Shown: in pieces, positions 10,464 through 23,100 of the stretch | Layout of the letters: every line of letters begins with the position of its first letter | How positions within the stretch are numbered: position 1 is the first letter of the stretch | Origin: Theristus sp. LFF4_11 | Lineage: Eukaryota; Nematoda; Chromadorea; Monhysterida; Xyalidae | NCBI GenBank assembly: GCA_030248135.1 | Contig: JASANC010004703.1 | Location: 62,001-126,000, forward strand | DNA length: 64,000 bases | Reading direction: 5' to 3' | Translations under genes and position numbers: made by a program | Notes under the pieces: model-generated | The model's input: the letters and a program-made list of their open reading frames with translations, nothing else | What the model was told of the DNA's origin: nothing | Databases searched by the model: none

Positions 10464-12691
10464 ATGTTTGCAGTTAACCTGATAAAAAAGGCACTGAAAC
10501 GGGTGTACCAGTGGTTGAGCGTGTTTGTGACGGTCACACTGTTGGGTACAGTTTGCTGCAGTCTTTTTCTGGGTGCTTCCGTCAGCGGAATTCCATGGGA
10601 TGTTACGGAGTACAACCAGCAGAGAATTCTTGTTGAAATCTCGCGCGAAAATCGAATGCACGAGGAAAACGGTGAGTTCGTTTTAACTTTCGATCATTCT
10701 GCTGAAAGTGCACCATTTTTGCTGATTTTCATGTAATTCATTTAACCACCTGATTGCGCGGTATCAAGCAGCGCCGATCAATCAGCAAACCAGACACCGA
10801 ATTTGAGAGATGTTTGAATGTGATTCTCTGTTTGCAGTGTACTTCCTGGACATAGTAAACGCATCACGCACCGCTCAGCAAACGCCTCCGTTATCGATCC
10901 TGTGGGACTTGCGTGGCCACCACCATGGCCGCTCTGACTGTGCCGCTGACGATACGAGGAACGCAACGTTGGTCACAGATGAAATGAGCAGTCCAATACA
11001 GTTGTGCAGGATTTATGGTCGGTTCGAGTCATATTCTGGCAGTGCACTGAAAAAACGTTGGTCAACGACTTGTTAAATAAAACGTTTACTTTTTGAAGTG
11101 AATGAATGAGAGAAAGAAACTTGTGACTTGAATTCAACTTGATGCAGTGCTCTTCAAATGACCTTCTATGGAACCACAGTGAGAAAATCCGCAGGGTGCA
11201 GGAGATGAACGCAGAGCTTTTTTCAGCACAACCTTTTTGACGTTTTTTCGAACGTGTAGTTATTCAAAGTTCAAACCAAGTGCATGTTCAAACACCACGT
11301 CAGATCAGCGTGTCATGGAGAAGATTGAGCGCAGTCGCGTGTGTGGCCCCGGTCGCCTCAGTCATTGTATCAATTTCTACTCGGAATACCTCCACGACTG
11401 GCATTCGTTCGAGCGATTCTGCTGTCGTCAGTGCTGTCCACACTCGAACGAGCATCGGTTGGATCTGCTGCAGGACAGCAAAACACTGCACGGTTGATAA
11501 TTGTTCATTTCTTTCACTTCCTTAACGAAAATGCAATAAATTCTGATAAACCTGTAATAAAGAGACTTATAATTGTCGGAAATACTATATATCTCTCTGT
11601 ATTGTTGTTTTCAGAGTCAGTGAACACCACAATCACTTGCCTGATCGTGGCTGCCATTTTGCACCTGGTCACCTACGCAGAGCTGGCCATTACGGCGGCC
11701 ACTGGCTACGTGACACTGGCGATGATGAGCTCCGTCACCATGGGCATCTCCGGTTGGTTGACACTTGAGGACACTCAATGGTCAAACGGTGATTCTCATA
11801 TTTCACAGGTCTGTACATCATGTTTGCCGTGATCATCAACCATTATAAACTGCATCTCATCAATTCTGAACATCGTACACTCGCGCATGTTCCGCATCAG
11901 GTAAACAAAACGACTTGAGATTGTGGCCTCATTCTTGAATTTTTTTGATGTCATTGACACCAAAATTTTCTCAAAATGAACGCCTTTGGCAACACTGAAA
12001 CACTGAGTTTTTTGATTCAATGCGCATTATTCCAGTTTTCATGATTTGCACTCATTCAATTTACGCTTTCTCACCAACATTGGTAAAACGAAAAAACTTT
12101 GTGCGTCCAGGTAGCAAGAGCATCAGAAGCCCACGCCGAGACGGGCATGTATCTGGCATGGTTGGCAGCGGCAAGCAGTCTGTTGGCTGCGTTGCTCTGG
12201 TTGCGTTACAGTCGATATCTTGTGGATCGCGAATTGGCCCGGTGAGCAATAAAATAACTGCGAGCACATTTCAATTAAGTCAAGCACCACGGCACTGGAC
12301 AAAAACTTTTTGGGAACCGAACCGCTAAGGGATTTTGCCTATTGCAAATCTCGGTATAGGTATAAATCAGTGCGATTTTTCTTTGCGGCAATGTGCCCAG
12401 TCCTTCCATTCATCGAATCAGCAGCGCAGACAAACGTTGAGTTTCACCTGCTTTTTCGATGGCAGGGCAAGCGAACTCGGTCGGTTGCTGCCGCCTCCCC
12501 CACCGAGACACCATCGCCGTGACAGTCACAACCCGCATCAGCCGTACCGGGGCTTCGGTCGCAAATTGACACAGAAAATCGACGAACGTCTGAACGGCAT
12601 CAAGCACCGTGCCATTTCGTCGGCTGCCCAACGACACGCCCGTGTGCGACCTGCACTCTCCGTGCCGAGCATCACCGTAAACAACGGATGA
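10464..12691 (+). CDS. Predicted multi-pass membrane protein, seven exons, unknown family
   Basis: Seven exons (10464-10671, 10838-11017, 11304-11492, 11615-11752, 11809-11900, 12111-12241, 12466-12691) join in frame with GT-AG borders into 387 residues; the total of 1,164 nt is exactly 388 codons including TGA. The protein has a short basic N-terminus (MFAVNLIKKALKR), TM1 at about 17-40, a long loop of about 150 residues with sequons (NAS, NAT) and a Cys-rich segment containing CINFY, RFCCRQCC, then TM2 (about 197-220), TM3 (about 221-250), TM4 (about 280-303), and a basic, proline-containing C-terminal tail of about 75 residues. The sequons suggest the first loop faces outside and both ends are cytoplasmic. 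Layout resembles tetraspan proteins, but the claudin W-GLW-C-C motif and the tetraspanin CCG motif are absent. The start is the first ATG before TM1; an upstream exon is possible. The third exon boundary is the least certain. Confidence 0.83.
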
Positions 12692-13621
12692 ATTGCGCTG
12701 CTGCACCGTCAAAACGGCTACCAAACGTTTCACCAAACATTATCAAACACGGCTGGATCGCGCTCACGGCTTTTGTTTGGTATTGTTTGGTAATATGATA
12801 AGCAGCCGTTCAAAATGGTTGCACACGTGACTGGTGTGCAATTTGCGATGCAATCGTTTGATTTGATGATAATGGTGAACGATCTGATTTGCGCCATGGA
12901 GAATATGAACTCGCTATTCAACAACTTACTCAACAAAACGAGAATTTTCTGTGATTTCGCATGCAGCACAACGACTGGCGTGCAACACAATTTTGTTGTT
13001 CAACAGTTTTGTTCAGTGAACTGTTGAGTAGCTATTTTCAGTGGTTAGAAGCAACAAGCAAATCAAGATTATATGCAGTAAAACTTTCGTAATCTTATTG
13101 GCATTATTATCATTTCATTTTAACACGATTGTTGAAGTTTCAGAATACGGTATGGAAAATATGCACATTATTTCATTTATGCGTCATGGTTGTACATTCA
13201 GAGTTAGTTGCATCAATACTGTTCATTTTAACCATTTAGAATTAGTAAAGCACTGCAAAAAAATGAACCCATTAGCCTCAATTTGAATACACCTTTGTGC
13301 AGCATCCAAAACCTAGTAGTGTTTCTGTGTTCAGAATTCAAATGGTTTTTCTGTGTTCCATTGTGGTTTATTTTTAATACACGGTGCGCCAAAAAAGGTT
13401 CCAACTTCAAAATGTTCTCACTGGCTTGTGGACATCGAACTTGTAATGAGTCGTTGTAGGTTCCTCCTAATCCTAAACCTAATCCTAATTCTAAGCCAAG
13501 CCTTTTTGATAAGGTGAAAATGATCAATTTAGTTTTTGCATTTTTTTCTTTTCTGTGTTATGGAGGAGGAGCACCGGAACTGCAGATGCAGCTGTTTTAA
13601 TATTAATAATGATGCATTACG
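12692..13621. other. Intergenic stretch downstream of the membrane-protein gene
   Basis: No gene is seen. Positions 12725-12800 form an imperfect inverted repeat (CCAAACATTATCAAAC and GTTTGGTAATATGATAAG). Positions 13376-13424 carry the inverted partner of 3168-3217. Positions 13462-13500 contain irregular CCTAATCCTAAACC-type sequence, too degenerate and short to be telomeric. Confidence 0.5.
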
Positions 13622-15702
13622 TGACTCCCGTATGGCGGAACTTTGGAGATTTTGTTTTGGTGACCTCAATTACCCCTTTTCCAAACCGTTACCATGCCTC
13701 TTCTAGTGTTTTGACCCCCATAACGTCACTAATTGTCCCCAGCCCAAGTGAAAATACACATACCGGCTTGAAATTCGATCAATTCTGATGATGTGTCGCG
13801 ACGGCAGGACACGAAACAGCAACCAGACAACGTAACGCTTGCAAACGGAGCAGCTCAGACGCTCAAATTTAGATTGCGAGGCGAATCGTCACCTTATCTG
13901 CATCGGAAATGGTAAGCCAACCTTTGGGACGCTTAAAAACTTCATCGCAGATGTTGTTGAAGCCTGAATCAGTCGGTAAAACGGTCCAAAATGGACTGCT
14001 GACTTTTTTACGAGGTCATATCAAAGAAAATTTTTGTTAAACTTTCGAAAAATTGCGCCAAAATTGAGGTTTTCAGAGCAAAATTTTTCGAATTAAAAAA
14101 ATTCGGCATTTTTGTTTTTTTAATCACTTTTTTTAAACTTTGATTTTTTTATTATTTATTTTAATTATACGCGCGCCGGTTCCGGAAACCCGAAGGTACC
14201 AAACTCCGGCGGAGACGGGCAATTACTGCCCCCAGCCCAATTTTACCCTCGGCTCAGGAGGGAATAGACCATCAGATGTTTGTTGGTCACTCTAATTTTT
14301 CCACGAGTATGTCTTGTCCACAGCGAGGTTCGAACCGGGTACCTACAGAACTGTAGGCCGAAGTTCTACCGCTACGCCATGGACGCGATTTTTGTTTAAC
14401 AAATTAACAACCCTAGGCCACACTCAAAAATGGTCCTGTTTTACTGATGAAAATGCAATTTTTCCCTCGATGAAATGGACAAAATTTCAACACAACACGA
14501 TTTATTATCAAACTCAATAAAAAGCGAACCTAATCTAAAGCGAATGCGCCTAATTTTGTCGACCATCAGATTAGATTTTCCTCCGGAATTTTGAAAAAAA
14601 ATGGGAATCGGGAGTTTTTACTTTTTTTCAAACCTTGTTTGCGCATTGCAACGCTCAAAAACTTCATTCCAATCCAAAAAAAGTTGTCAACGGCCAACGC
14701 CAACGCCCGCCCAACGGTCCAAAATCGACTGCTGCTGATGGGGTGATGGTTTTACAGTGACAAATAAATTTTTTGTTTAACTTTCCAAAAATTGTGCAAG
14801 TGCCAAAAATAAGGGTTTCAGAGCATATTAGGGCTAGAGATGTAACGGTCAAAAAAATTTTTTTTATTTTTATTTTTTTAAAAAAAGTAAAAAAATGAAC
14901 ATTTTTTTTATTAAAAATTTTTGAAATTTTTTCTTTAATGTGCCCTGAAAATGCCGTTTTTGGCATAATTTTTGGAAAGTTCAACAAAAATTTTCTTTGA
15001 CTTTACCTTGTCACTTAGTCTCGTCTTCAACGCTGCAGGTGGTATTCTGGATCGATTTATCGACTGTTTTCAGCCTTGTTTTGTTGAGTGATGATCGACT
15101 CGCGCATTGAAGTACTTGAGCGTAGGGTTGTTAAACAAAAATGAAAATTTTTTTTTTAAAAAGTGATTAAAAAAAACAAAAATGCCGATTAAAAAAAAAT
15201 TCGAAAAATTTTCCTCTAATATGCTCTGAAAACCTCAATTTTGGCAAAATTTTTCGAAAGTTCAACAAAAATTTTCTTTGATTATACCTCGTAAAACCTT
15301 TAGCAGTCGATTTTGGGCCGTTTTACCGACTGATTTTAGGCTACGACAACATCTGCGATGAAGTTTTTGAGCGTCCCAAAGCTTGGCCTACCATTTCCGA
15401 TGCAGATAAGGTGACGATTCGCCTCGCAGAGCGTCCGATTGTGCTCGCTGCTCCGTTTGCAAGCGCTACGTTGTCTGGTTGCTTGCTGCTTCGTGTCGTG
15501 TCGTCGCGACACCATCAGAAGAATTGATCGAATTTCAAGGCGGTAAGTTTGTCTTCACTTTAGCATTAGTTTAGCTGGGGACAATTGGTGACGTTTTGGA
15601 GGTCAAAACTCAAAACACAAGAAGAGGCATGGTGACGGTTTGGAAAAGGGGTAATTGAGGTCACCAAAACAAAATCTGCAAAGTTCCGCCATACGGGAGT
15701 CA
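13622..15702. mobile_element. Foldback element with ~475-bp arms
   Basis: The left arm (13622-about 14100) and right arm (about 15225-15702) are reverse complements at high identity. Shared blocks include TGACTCCCGTATGGCGGAAC at the outer ends, TCAATTACCCCTTTTCC, and the inner CAGATGTTGTTGAAG-type segment. The loop contains an inserted SINE-like piece (14169-14395) and a second, nested inverted repeat whose ends read AACAACCCTAGG (about 14410) and TAGGGTTGTTAA (about 15124). No transposase frame is visible. Confidence 0.75.
14169..14395 (-). mobile_element. tRNA-derived SINE-like copy
   Basis: On the minus strand, 14395-14325 reads like a tRNA: an A-box-like TGGCGTAGCGGTAG, a B box GGTTCGAACCTCG, and GTCCA / TGGAC ends that can pair as an acceptor stem; the anticodon arm is degenerate. 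Downstream lies a core whose + strand reads GGAAACCCGAAGGTACC then AAACTCCGG. That core recurs at 20099, 23640 (inverted) and 36857, so this is a dispersed family rather than a functional tRNA gene. Confidence 0.6.
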
Positions 15703-15834
15703 TTCGGGAGGCGCTTGCATATCATATGTGGTTCTTCGGACTCCCTGATTGGTTTAGCACAACTTTGATTTTTGAAATTAAAAAAAATTATTTTTTTTAA
15801 AACAAAAATGACGATTTTTGTTTTTTTAACAACC

Positions 15835-16330
15835 CTACTTGAGCGTCGCAAAGGCTAGTTCAACAAATTCCGATGCCGCTAAGGGGAGATAGAAGCAGAG
15901 AACTCACATTTATGCATCGTTTTTCAGGATCTTGAAAGGTCGAAATTGCACTGTCTGCCACTGCAAGCGTAACTTCGTTGGTTGCTCGTTGCTGTTTCGC
16001 CTCGTGTCGTCAGCATGATCACACCGGTTTGTTGTTGAACTTGTTAAATTTTAAATTTAACTTGTTTCCGTGTTATTTGAGGTGAATTGAGAGGCAAAAC
16101 ACGAGACGTGATGTCGTCGGTGGGAAAATGGGGTCGCCGAAACCAAGTCTGAAATTTTCACCCTCTCCCATATGAGTGGGGGTCATATGGTAAGTCGGTG
16201 GCTCCTCAGATGGTGATATTCGGACTCCCTGAAAAATTCTGAACAACTTTGATTTAAAAAAATTAAAAAAAATTTTTTTTAGAAAAAAACAGATTTTTTT
16301 TGACATCTCTAATTAGGGCCTAGGGAAAAT
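15835..16330. mobile_element. Diverged third copy of the foldback arm
   Basis: Sequence homologous to the right arm of the 13622-15702 element but much more diverged. Shared blocks include the TTGAGCGTC segment, a GCAAGCGYWACGTTG-like segment, a GTTTCGCCTCGTGTCGTC-like segment, and an ending in CGGACTCCCTGA followed by A/T tracts. It ends near 16330, about 165 bp upstream of the HUWE1 start codon, so it may contribute to that promoter. Confidence 0.55.
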
Positions 16331-16493
16331 TTTTTGAATTTTTCAATCGGCATTTTTGATTTGTTTTAGTTCAATTGTTCTGAATTTTGGCTTTTGTTCA
16401 ACAAACAACTCTACGTCTCTACAACGTTCTCTCTTTTTGACACACAGCCTAAATTCAATGTCATTGATGTTTGACAGAGGATAAACACAGAAA

Positions 16494-17198
16494 ATGAAAA
16501 TCGACGACACAAAGATAAAAAAGCCGCCATCTGCCACTGAATTGGTTGGTTGATTTGCTCTTTGTTTTGCTGCTCTTTGGTCAAAATCACATTGCTGAAC
16601 ATTTTTATTGCTTCATTATTTACAATCACTTTTCATGTGCAGCTACCACAAACAACTGTGCTGCTGAAAAACCTGAGGATTCAAGACGACGACGACAAAT
16701 TCTGTGAGACGCTGAAAGAGGCTGCAGCCGAGACGGAATGGGCGTATGGGAAGGTGACGACGCCTCATTATTCACCGTTTTTGTTATTTTACAACTCTGC
16801 TCAGACTCACTGCCACTAGCTCGGTTTAGTGAACGGTGGTTCTTTCGCAATAAATCGCAATTGTTCATCTGCTGAATCGTGAACAATTTTCAGTCGGACC
16901 TGAGTCACTGGGTGCAAGTGTTGGATCGGTGCGATCGAATTCTGGGCGTGGCCGCGACCACGAACGGAGAGTCACAGTGGCGTCTCTGTGTCGATGCTGC
17001 TGACGCCGACGTGGTACGCGCGTTTTTTGATTCGATGAATTGTGTTTATTGTTGTTGCCAGCTGTGCTCTGACAACGTCACATTGCCTTTTCTCCTGCAG
17101 TGCAAGTTAATTGCGAATCGCATGCTCATTTACAGTTGCGACGCAACGTTCTGACGGTGCTGCAGTTCACGGCGCAACTATGCGAGCACACGTACTCG
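16494..17198 (+). other. HUWE1 exons 1-4, N-terminal end
   Basis: Exons 16494-16544, 16643-16753, 16894-17013 and 17136 to about 17198, all phase 0. The third encodes [18 protein letters not shown], matching human LYHWVDLLDRFDGILA. The fourth encodes [17 protein letters not shown], matching LAVLNFTALLIEYSFS. No splice donor is found after this match: the hairpin end of a repeat element starts at 17204, six bases after TACTCG. A CACAG just before the ATG could be a trans- or cis-splice acceptor. Confidence 0.88.
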
Positions 17199-20100
17199 AT
17201 ATCATGCGGATGCGCGAGCGAGCGTCAGCGAGCGGACAGCGCATCACGCATTATATGAGCCGTTATCCTCTCGCGCGCGTTTTTCAAATTTGCTCGCTTC
17301 CTCCAGCGAGCATAGTATAAGCCACAAACTTGGTTCTGTGCACACGAAACGAACACCCAAAGTTGTGCTTGGAGCCGCGAAAAAATTTTTATCCGACTAC
17401 TTTTCATACGCTGTAGACACGAAAAACCTATTCTGAAAACAGTGTTACTTATTTTTCTATCTCTTTTTTTTTCCGGTATGTCATCAACATGTGTTCGCGC
17501 TTTCAGTTTTTACCTGCGACACGTTCACAGTCTAGCAAGAATGTTTCCTGGGGTAATTTCATCCGTAGATTTGGAAAAATGGGTTAATTTTTTGCCCCGA
17601 CCACTTTTTTGGGTAAAAATTTGGGCATTTTTAAAAGTTCGCAGCGTTTTCACCGGGTTTCAAGTGTTCGCCCTTTCAATTTTTAGCTGGGACACGTTCA
17701 CAGTTGAAGAAAAATGTTTCCTAGGGTAATTTCATCCGTAGATTTGGAAAAATGAGTTAATTTTTTGCCCCGACCCCTTTTTGGGGTAAAAATTGGGCTT
17801 TTTTGAAAGTTCGCAGGGTTGTCACCTGGTTTTAAGTGTTCGCCCTTTCAATTTTTAGCTGGGACACTTTCACAGTTGAACAAGAATTTTTCCTCGGGTA
17901 AATTCATCCGTAGATTCTGAAAATTTAGTTTATTTTTTGCCCGGGCATTATTTGGGTCAAAATTGTGCATTTTTTGAAAATTCGTAGCATTTTGACTGGG
18001 TATCATTTTTTCAGTCTTACAAATTTTGTCTGAGCTACGAAAAATAGCAGAAATGTTTAGTCCGTAGGAATTCAATACGCTGATCACGGATTTTGGGATA
18101 GTTTTCTTACGTGAGCAACTCTAGATGCTGAATCGTGACGATTTCGGGCGAATCGGCCGTGGAAGTTGGCGAAATCGGTCCAGAAACGAAAAACAAAAAA
18201 AGGGTGTTTTCCAGGGTAATTCAATGCGCTGATCACGAATTTTGGGTTAGTTTTCTTACGCGAGCAACTCTAGATGCTGAATCGTGACGATTTCGGGCGA
18301 ATCGGCCGTGGAAATTGGCGAAATCGGTCCAGAAACGAAAAACAAGAAAAGGGTGTTTTCCAGGGTAATTCAATGCGCTGATCACGAATTTTGGGTTAGT
18401 TTTCTTACGTGAGCAACTCTAGATGCTGAATCGTGACGATTTCGGGCGAATCGGCCGTGGAAGTTGGCGAAATCGGTCCAGAAACGAAAAACAAGAAAAG
18501 GGTGTTTTCCAGGGTAATTCAATGCGCTGATCACGAATTTTGGGTTAGTTTTCTTACGTGAGCAACTCTAGACGCTGAATCGTGACGATTTCGGGCGAAT
18601 CGGGCGTGGAAGTTGGCGAAATCGGTCCAGAAACGAAAAACAAGAAAAGCGTGTTTTCCAGGGTAATTCAATGCGCTGATCACGGATTTTGGGTTAGTTT
18701 TCTTACGTGAGCAACTCTAGATGCTGAATCGTGACGATTTCGGGCGAATCGGCCGTGGAAGTTGGCGAAATCGGTCCAGAAACGAAAAACAAGAAAAGGG
18801 TGTTTTCCAGGGTATTTCAATGCGCTTATAACAAAATTTGGGTTAGTTTTCTTACGTGAGCAACTCTAGACGCTGAATCGTGACGATTTCGGGCGAATCG
18901 GGCGTGGAAGTTGGCGAAATCGGTCCAGAAACGAAAAACAAGAAAATGGTGTTTTCCAGGGTAATTCAATGCGCTGATCACGGATTTTGGGTTAGTTTTC
19001 TTACGTGAGCAACTCTAGATGTTGAATCGTGACGATTTCGGGCGAATCGGCCGTGGAAGTTGGCGAAATCGGTCCAGAAACGAAAAACAAGAAAAGGGTG
19101 TTTTCCAGGGTAATTCAATGCGCTGATCACGGATTTTGGGTTAGTTTTCTTACGTGAGCAACTCTAGATGCTGAATCGTGACGATTTCGGGCGAATCGGC
19201 CGTGGAAGTTGGCGAAATCGGTCCAGAAACGAAAAACAAGAAAAGGGTGTTTTCCAGGGTAATTCAATGCGCTGATCACGAATTTTGGGTTAGTTTTCTT
19301 ACGTGAGCAATTCTAGATGCTGAATCGTGACGATTTCGGGCGAATCGGCCGTGGAAGTTGGCGAAATTGGTCCAGGAACGAAAAACAAGAAAAGGGTGTT
19401 TTCCAGGGTAATTCAATCCGCTGATCACGAATTTTGGGTTAGTTTTCTTATGTGAGCAACTTTAGATACTGAATCGTGACGATTTCGGGCGAATCGGCCG
19501 TGGAAATTGGCGAAATCGGTCCAGAAATGAAAAACGAGAAAACGGTTTTTCCAGGGTAATTCAATGTGCTGATCACGGATTTTGGGTTAGTTTTCTTGTA
19601 TGAGCAACTCTAGATACTGAATCGTGACGATTTATGGTGAATCGGCCGTGGAATTTAGCGAAACCGGTCCAGAAATGAAAAACAAGAAAACGGTGTTTTC
19701 CATGGTAATTCATTACGCCGATCACGGCTTTTGGGTCAGTTTTTCTTTTGTGAGCGATTCTAGGTACTGAATCGTGACGATTTTGGGGAATCGGCCGTAG
19801 AAATGGCATAGGAGAAATCGGCCTAAAAAACGAAAAATGAAAAACCTAAGTTGACCGGGGTTTAGAAGAATGTGTGACCAACGAATTGTGATTTTGGTCC
19901 GACCTTCGGGGCTTATGTAAAAGTCAGAATATTATCTAAAAATGCGTGAGACGCATATAAAAGAAGGAATATGGCCTTGTGTAAGCAGTGAAAGACTTGG
20001 CTCGACAACGCTTTTCAAGTCTCTGATGTGGTACACACGGATACAAGTACATAAGGGTCATATTTTTGCGCCGCGTTTGTTTGTTTTTTTTGAAGCATGC

Positions 20101-23100
20101 CCCCCACCGATTCCGGAAACCCGAAGGTACCAAACTCCGGTGGGATTGGGGAATGGACGGCTCACCATCCCGTGGAACCAATACCCTCGGCATGTGAGGG
20201 GGGCAGCCTCTAAGCCCCGCTCTGTCCTGGGGGCACCAGTGATCTTAGCCCGATTTCGGTTTCGGTGGCCTGCGGTCGCTATATCCCCGGAGGGCAGCGA
20301 ATCCGAAGGTTTTCGTTTTCGTTTTCGTTTTTCTGAAAAGCGTAAAACTTTGAAGTTATTTTTTAATTGTTCTCTTCGATTTAATCTAAAATCACGCCAT
20401 GTGCGAAATTCTGTAAATTCTGTGCAAAAACAGAAAAATTAGAGATTGCAAAACATTGTTGCATGTAGCTTTTTCGTTGTTGTTAACGTACGCACCGCTG
20501 TGTACACACCAGCACCAGTGACAAAAAGGAGTTGTCTTCCGTTGATTTTTACCTTTTTTACCGGTGTCACCTTCAACTAGTGTGGCAGGATAAACCGTCT
20601 GTCCCGTGAGTCATTGCCTTTGCCACAGGAGACCTTGCGTTCCGCAATGCTTCTGCGATACAATTTGTCCTGAACAAACCAGTGTCAGCGAGCTAAAGTC
20701 TGATTGTTATTTTAGTAGTTTTAGTGGTCGCTAAATGCCCGAAATCCGCAAATGTGAAAGGTCATTTGTCTACAATACAAAGCAAAAATATGACTCTTAT
20801 GTACTTGTATCCGTGTGTACCACATCAGAGACTTGAAAAGCGTTGTCGAGCCAAGTCTTTCACTGCTTACACAAGGCCATATTCCTTCTTTTATATGCGT
20901 CTCACGCATTTTTAGATAATTATTTTTTACTTTGGCTTTTATTCCGAGACTCAATGTATCTATAATGTGTGCGTAGATAGGTAAGCAGTTGCATGCATGA
21001 TGCTGGACTTCAAAACTGTTTTAGTGGTTCGCGTCCCATAAAAGGGTCTGTTTTGAATTGCAACATAAACATTGAAACTGGCTTCCTTTCTACGTCTGCA
21101 AATGCACTGAGTCGCAGAATAAAAATAATAAATTGATAATACGTAAAATTGGTGAAGTCTGCGGCTGCACGTTGCAAACACGGTTTCATTAACCGCTCTG
21201 TCACAAAAAAACAAGTCTACAAAAGTTTTTCGGACCAGTTGAGCTGGCTCTTTTTGACTAGCTGCAGAGCATTGTGATTTAAAGCATTGATTGGGCATTG
21301 TTGTGTTTCAAAGGCATAAGAAACTCATTACAAGACTAAAACAATAAGTTTAGAGCGTGCAGCGGGTGCACTGATGAGAATACCTGCACGTTGAGTGTCT
21401 GCACCTAATTTCGAAACACTCATGATTCACTATTGTTCTATTTTGGTTGTATTATCGTGCTTCTGCGGTTGCACTATCACCACGAGAGGATGATGCGTTG
21501 CAGAGCTGGGGCGGCCGCTACAGTGGTCACAGTGTGGCGCAGTGTTGCACGGGCGAGACGACCAGTTTGCTGCCTGTGTCTGTGTCGGTGCACGCAGTCG
21601 CGAGCAATCTGCCAAGCACCAGTGCCGTGTCGCCTACAAACACCACGGACGCCATCAGCACTGAATGTTCGTCGCATTTTGCAGTCATTGTTTTGAAACT
21701 GCTCGTCCTGATATACGAGCCGTCCCTGAATCCTGATCGGCCAAGTGATTTTAGCAGGAAAACTTCAATTGTTGTATCACATCAATCATTCCGCAAGTGT
21801 GTCTTTTTTCAGCAAGGACACCGTCGAACGGTCGTTCAGCGAGCGATCAGCAAAGTTCGCAACTGTCTGCCGCCAACAACAACGCCAGCAGTAGAACGGA
21901 ACCGAAGAAACCGACACGAACGGAGCGAATCACAAAAATCGATGTTCGTTTCTTGCGGTGCACGCAAAGCAAAAAAATGTTGATTCTTTTATTCGCACAA
22001 GCGCATAAAAATCAACGTTTAGTTTTGGTCCAATTTGTCTCATTTTCTTACCGCAAACATCGCCGTTTATTTGTAGCCCAAAACCGAAACTTCTACAATC
22101 AGTTTATTTTATTCTGATGAACAAAACCAACAAACTGTGCACCGGTCACTTTTGTGGCCTATTCAGCCGCACCAATCGCCGGCGGACGTGATGGACAGCC
22201 TCCGCGAGCAGTTCACGATGTCTGCCGACGACGAACTGCACGCGTACTCGAGGGTGCGCCTGGCATACAGCTTTGCTCAACCGCAACTGCGTCACGTCTG
22301 CGTTCTCTGCCGAATGACCGCAATTTCTGTGCTCAGTGCGTTTCGCTGCCGACACTCCGTATAGTGCTGATTGTTTTTTAAATGTGTCCTACCAAAATGA
22401 CGTCATTTGCTTTAAAATGTGCGGTTGTTGTACAACAGCAAGGCGAGATGATTCCTTCACGTGAAACGGTCAGCCAAAATTAAATGCTGGTGTCTCTGCA
22501 TGACTGACAATCGGGCGCTTTTTCAAAACAAATGACGTCATTTCAAAATTCAAGCGGACATGTTCGAATGAATCTATAATAAATACACCAAGCGTCGTGT
22601 CGCTGACCGTTGACCGTGTTCAGTTTATTCAACGCGTCCGGTGCGCGACTGCACGAAGCAGCTGGCCGCGGCTGGGCTTGCCTTGTACAGTGGCTTCATT
22701 GACGAGTGTGTTGAGCTGCTCAAGATGCAACATTCTCACCTGCTGTCCCCTGAGACGCTCGTGCAAGTGCAGACGGAGACTGTGCGCACGTTGACCAGTG
22801 TGATCTACTTTGATCAACAGGCAACCACGTGCGTCACCACTCACCACGAATGTTTCTGTATTTTTCTTCCTCTGTCCGCTTTGTAGGATTTGCGTTTGGC
22901 GTTGGCGGAAATATTTTTGAAAATGTCGAGTATTTTCATGAAAATGTGCAAGTGTTATTTTTGTGCGACTATGCGTTCGGGAGACGGTAGTAGAAAGGGA
23001 AATGTGTGCCTCACTTAAACTTGAGACGCGGCAATTCAAAAATGACTGTGACCACAGTCTCGTGGGACCGGATCAAACTGAGCGATTTCGAATTGCCGCA

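Noticed and set aside
13462..13500. Telomere-like CCTAA repeats
   Set aside because: Only a few irregular units; not an interstitial telomeric array.
19942..20442. 166-aa plus-strand reading frame
   Set aside because: It runs from an inverted-repeat arm into the SINE-like core and a CGTTTT microsatellite; no domain and no splice context.
20635..20705. Possible missing HUWE1 exon after a GCCACAG acceptor ([17 protein letters not shown])
   Set aside because: The sequence does not resemble the expected armadillo residues, there is no good donor, and it lies inside a mobile-element loop.
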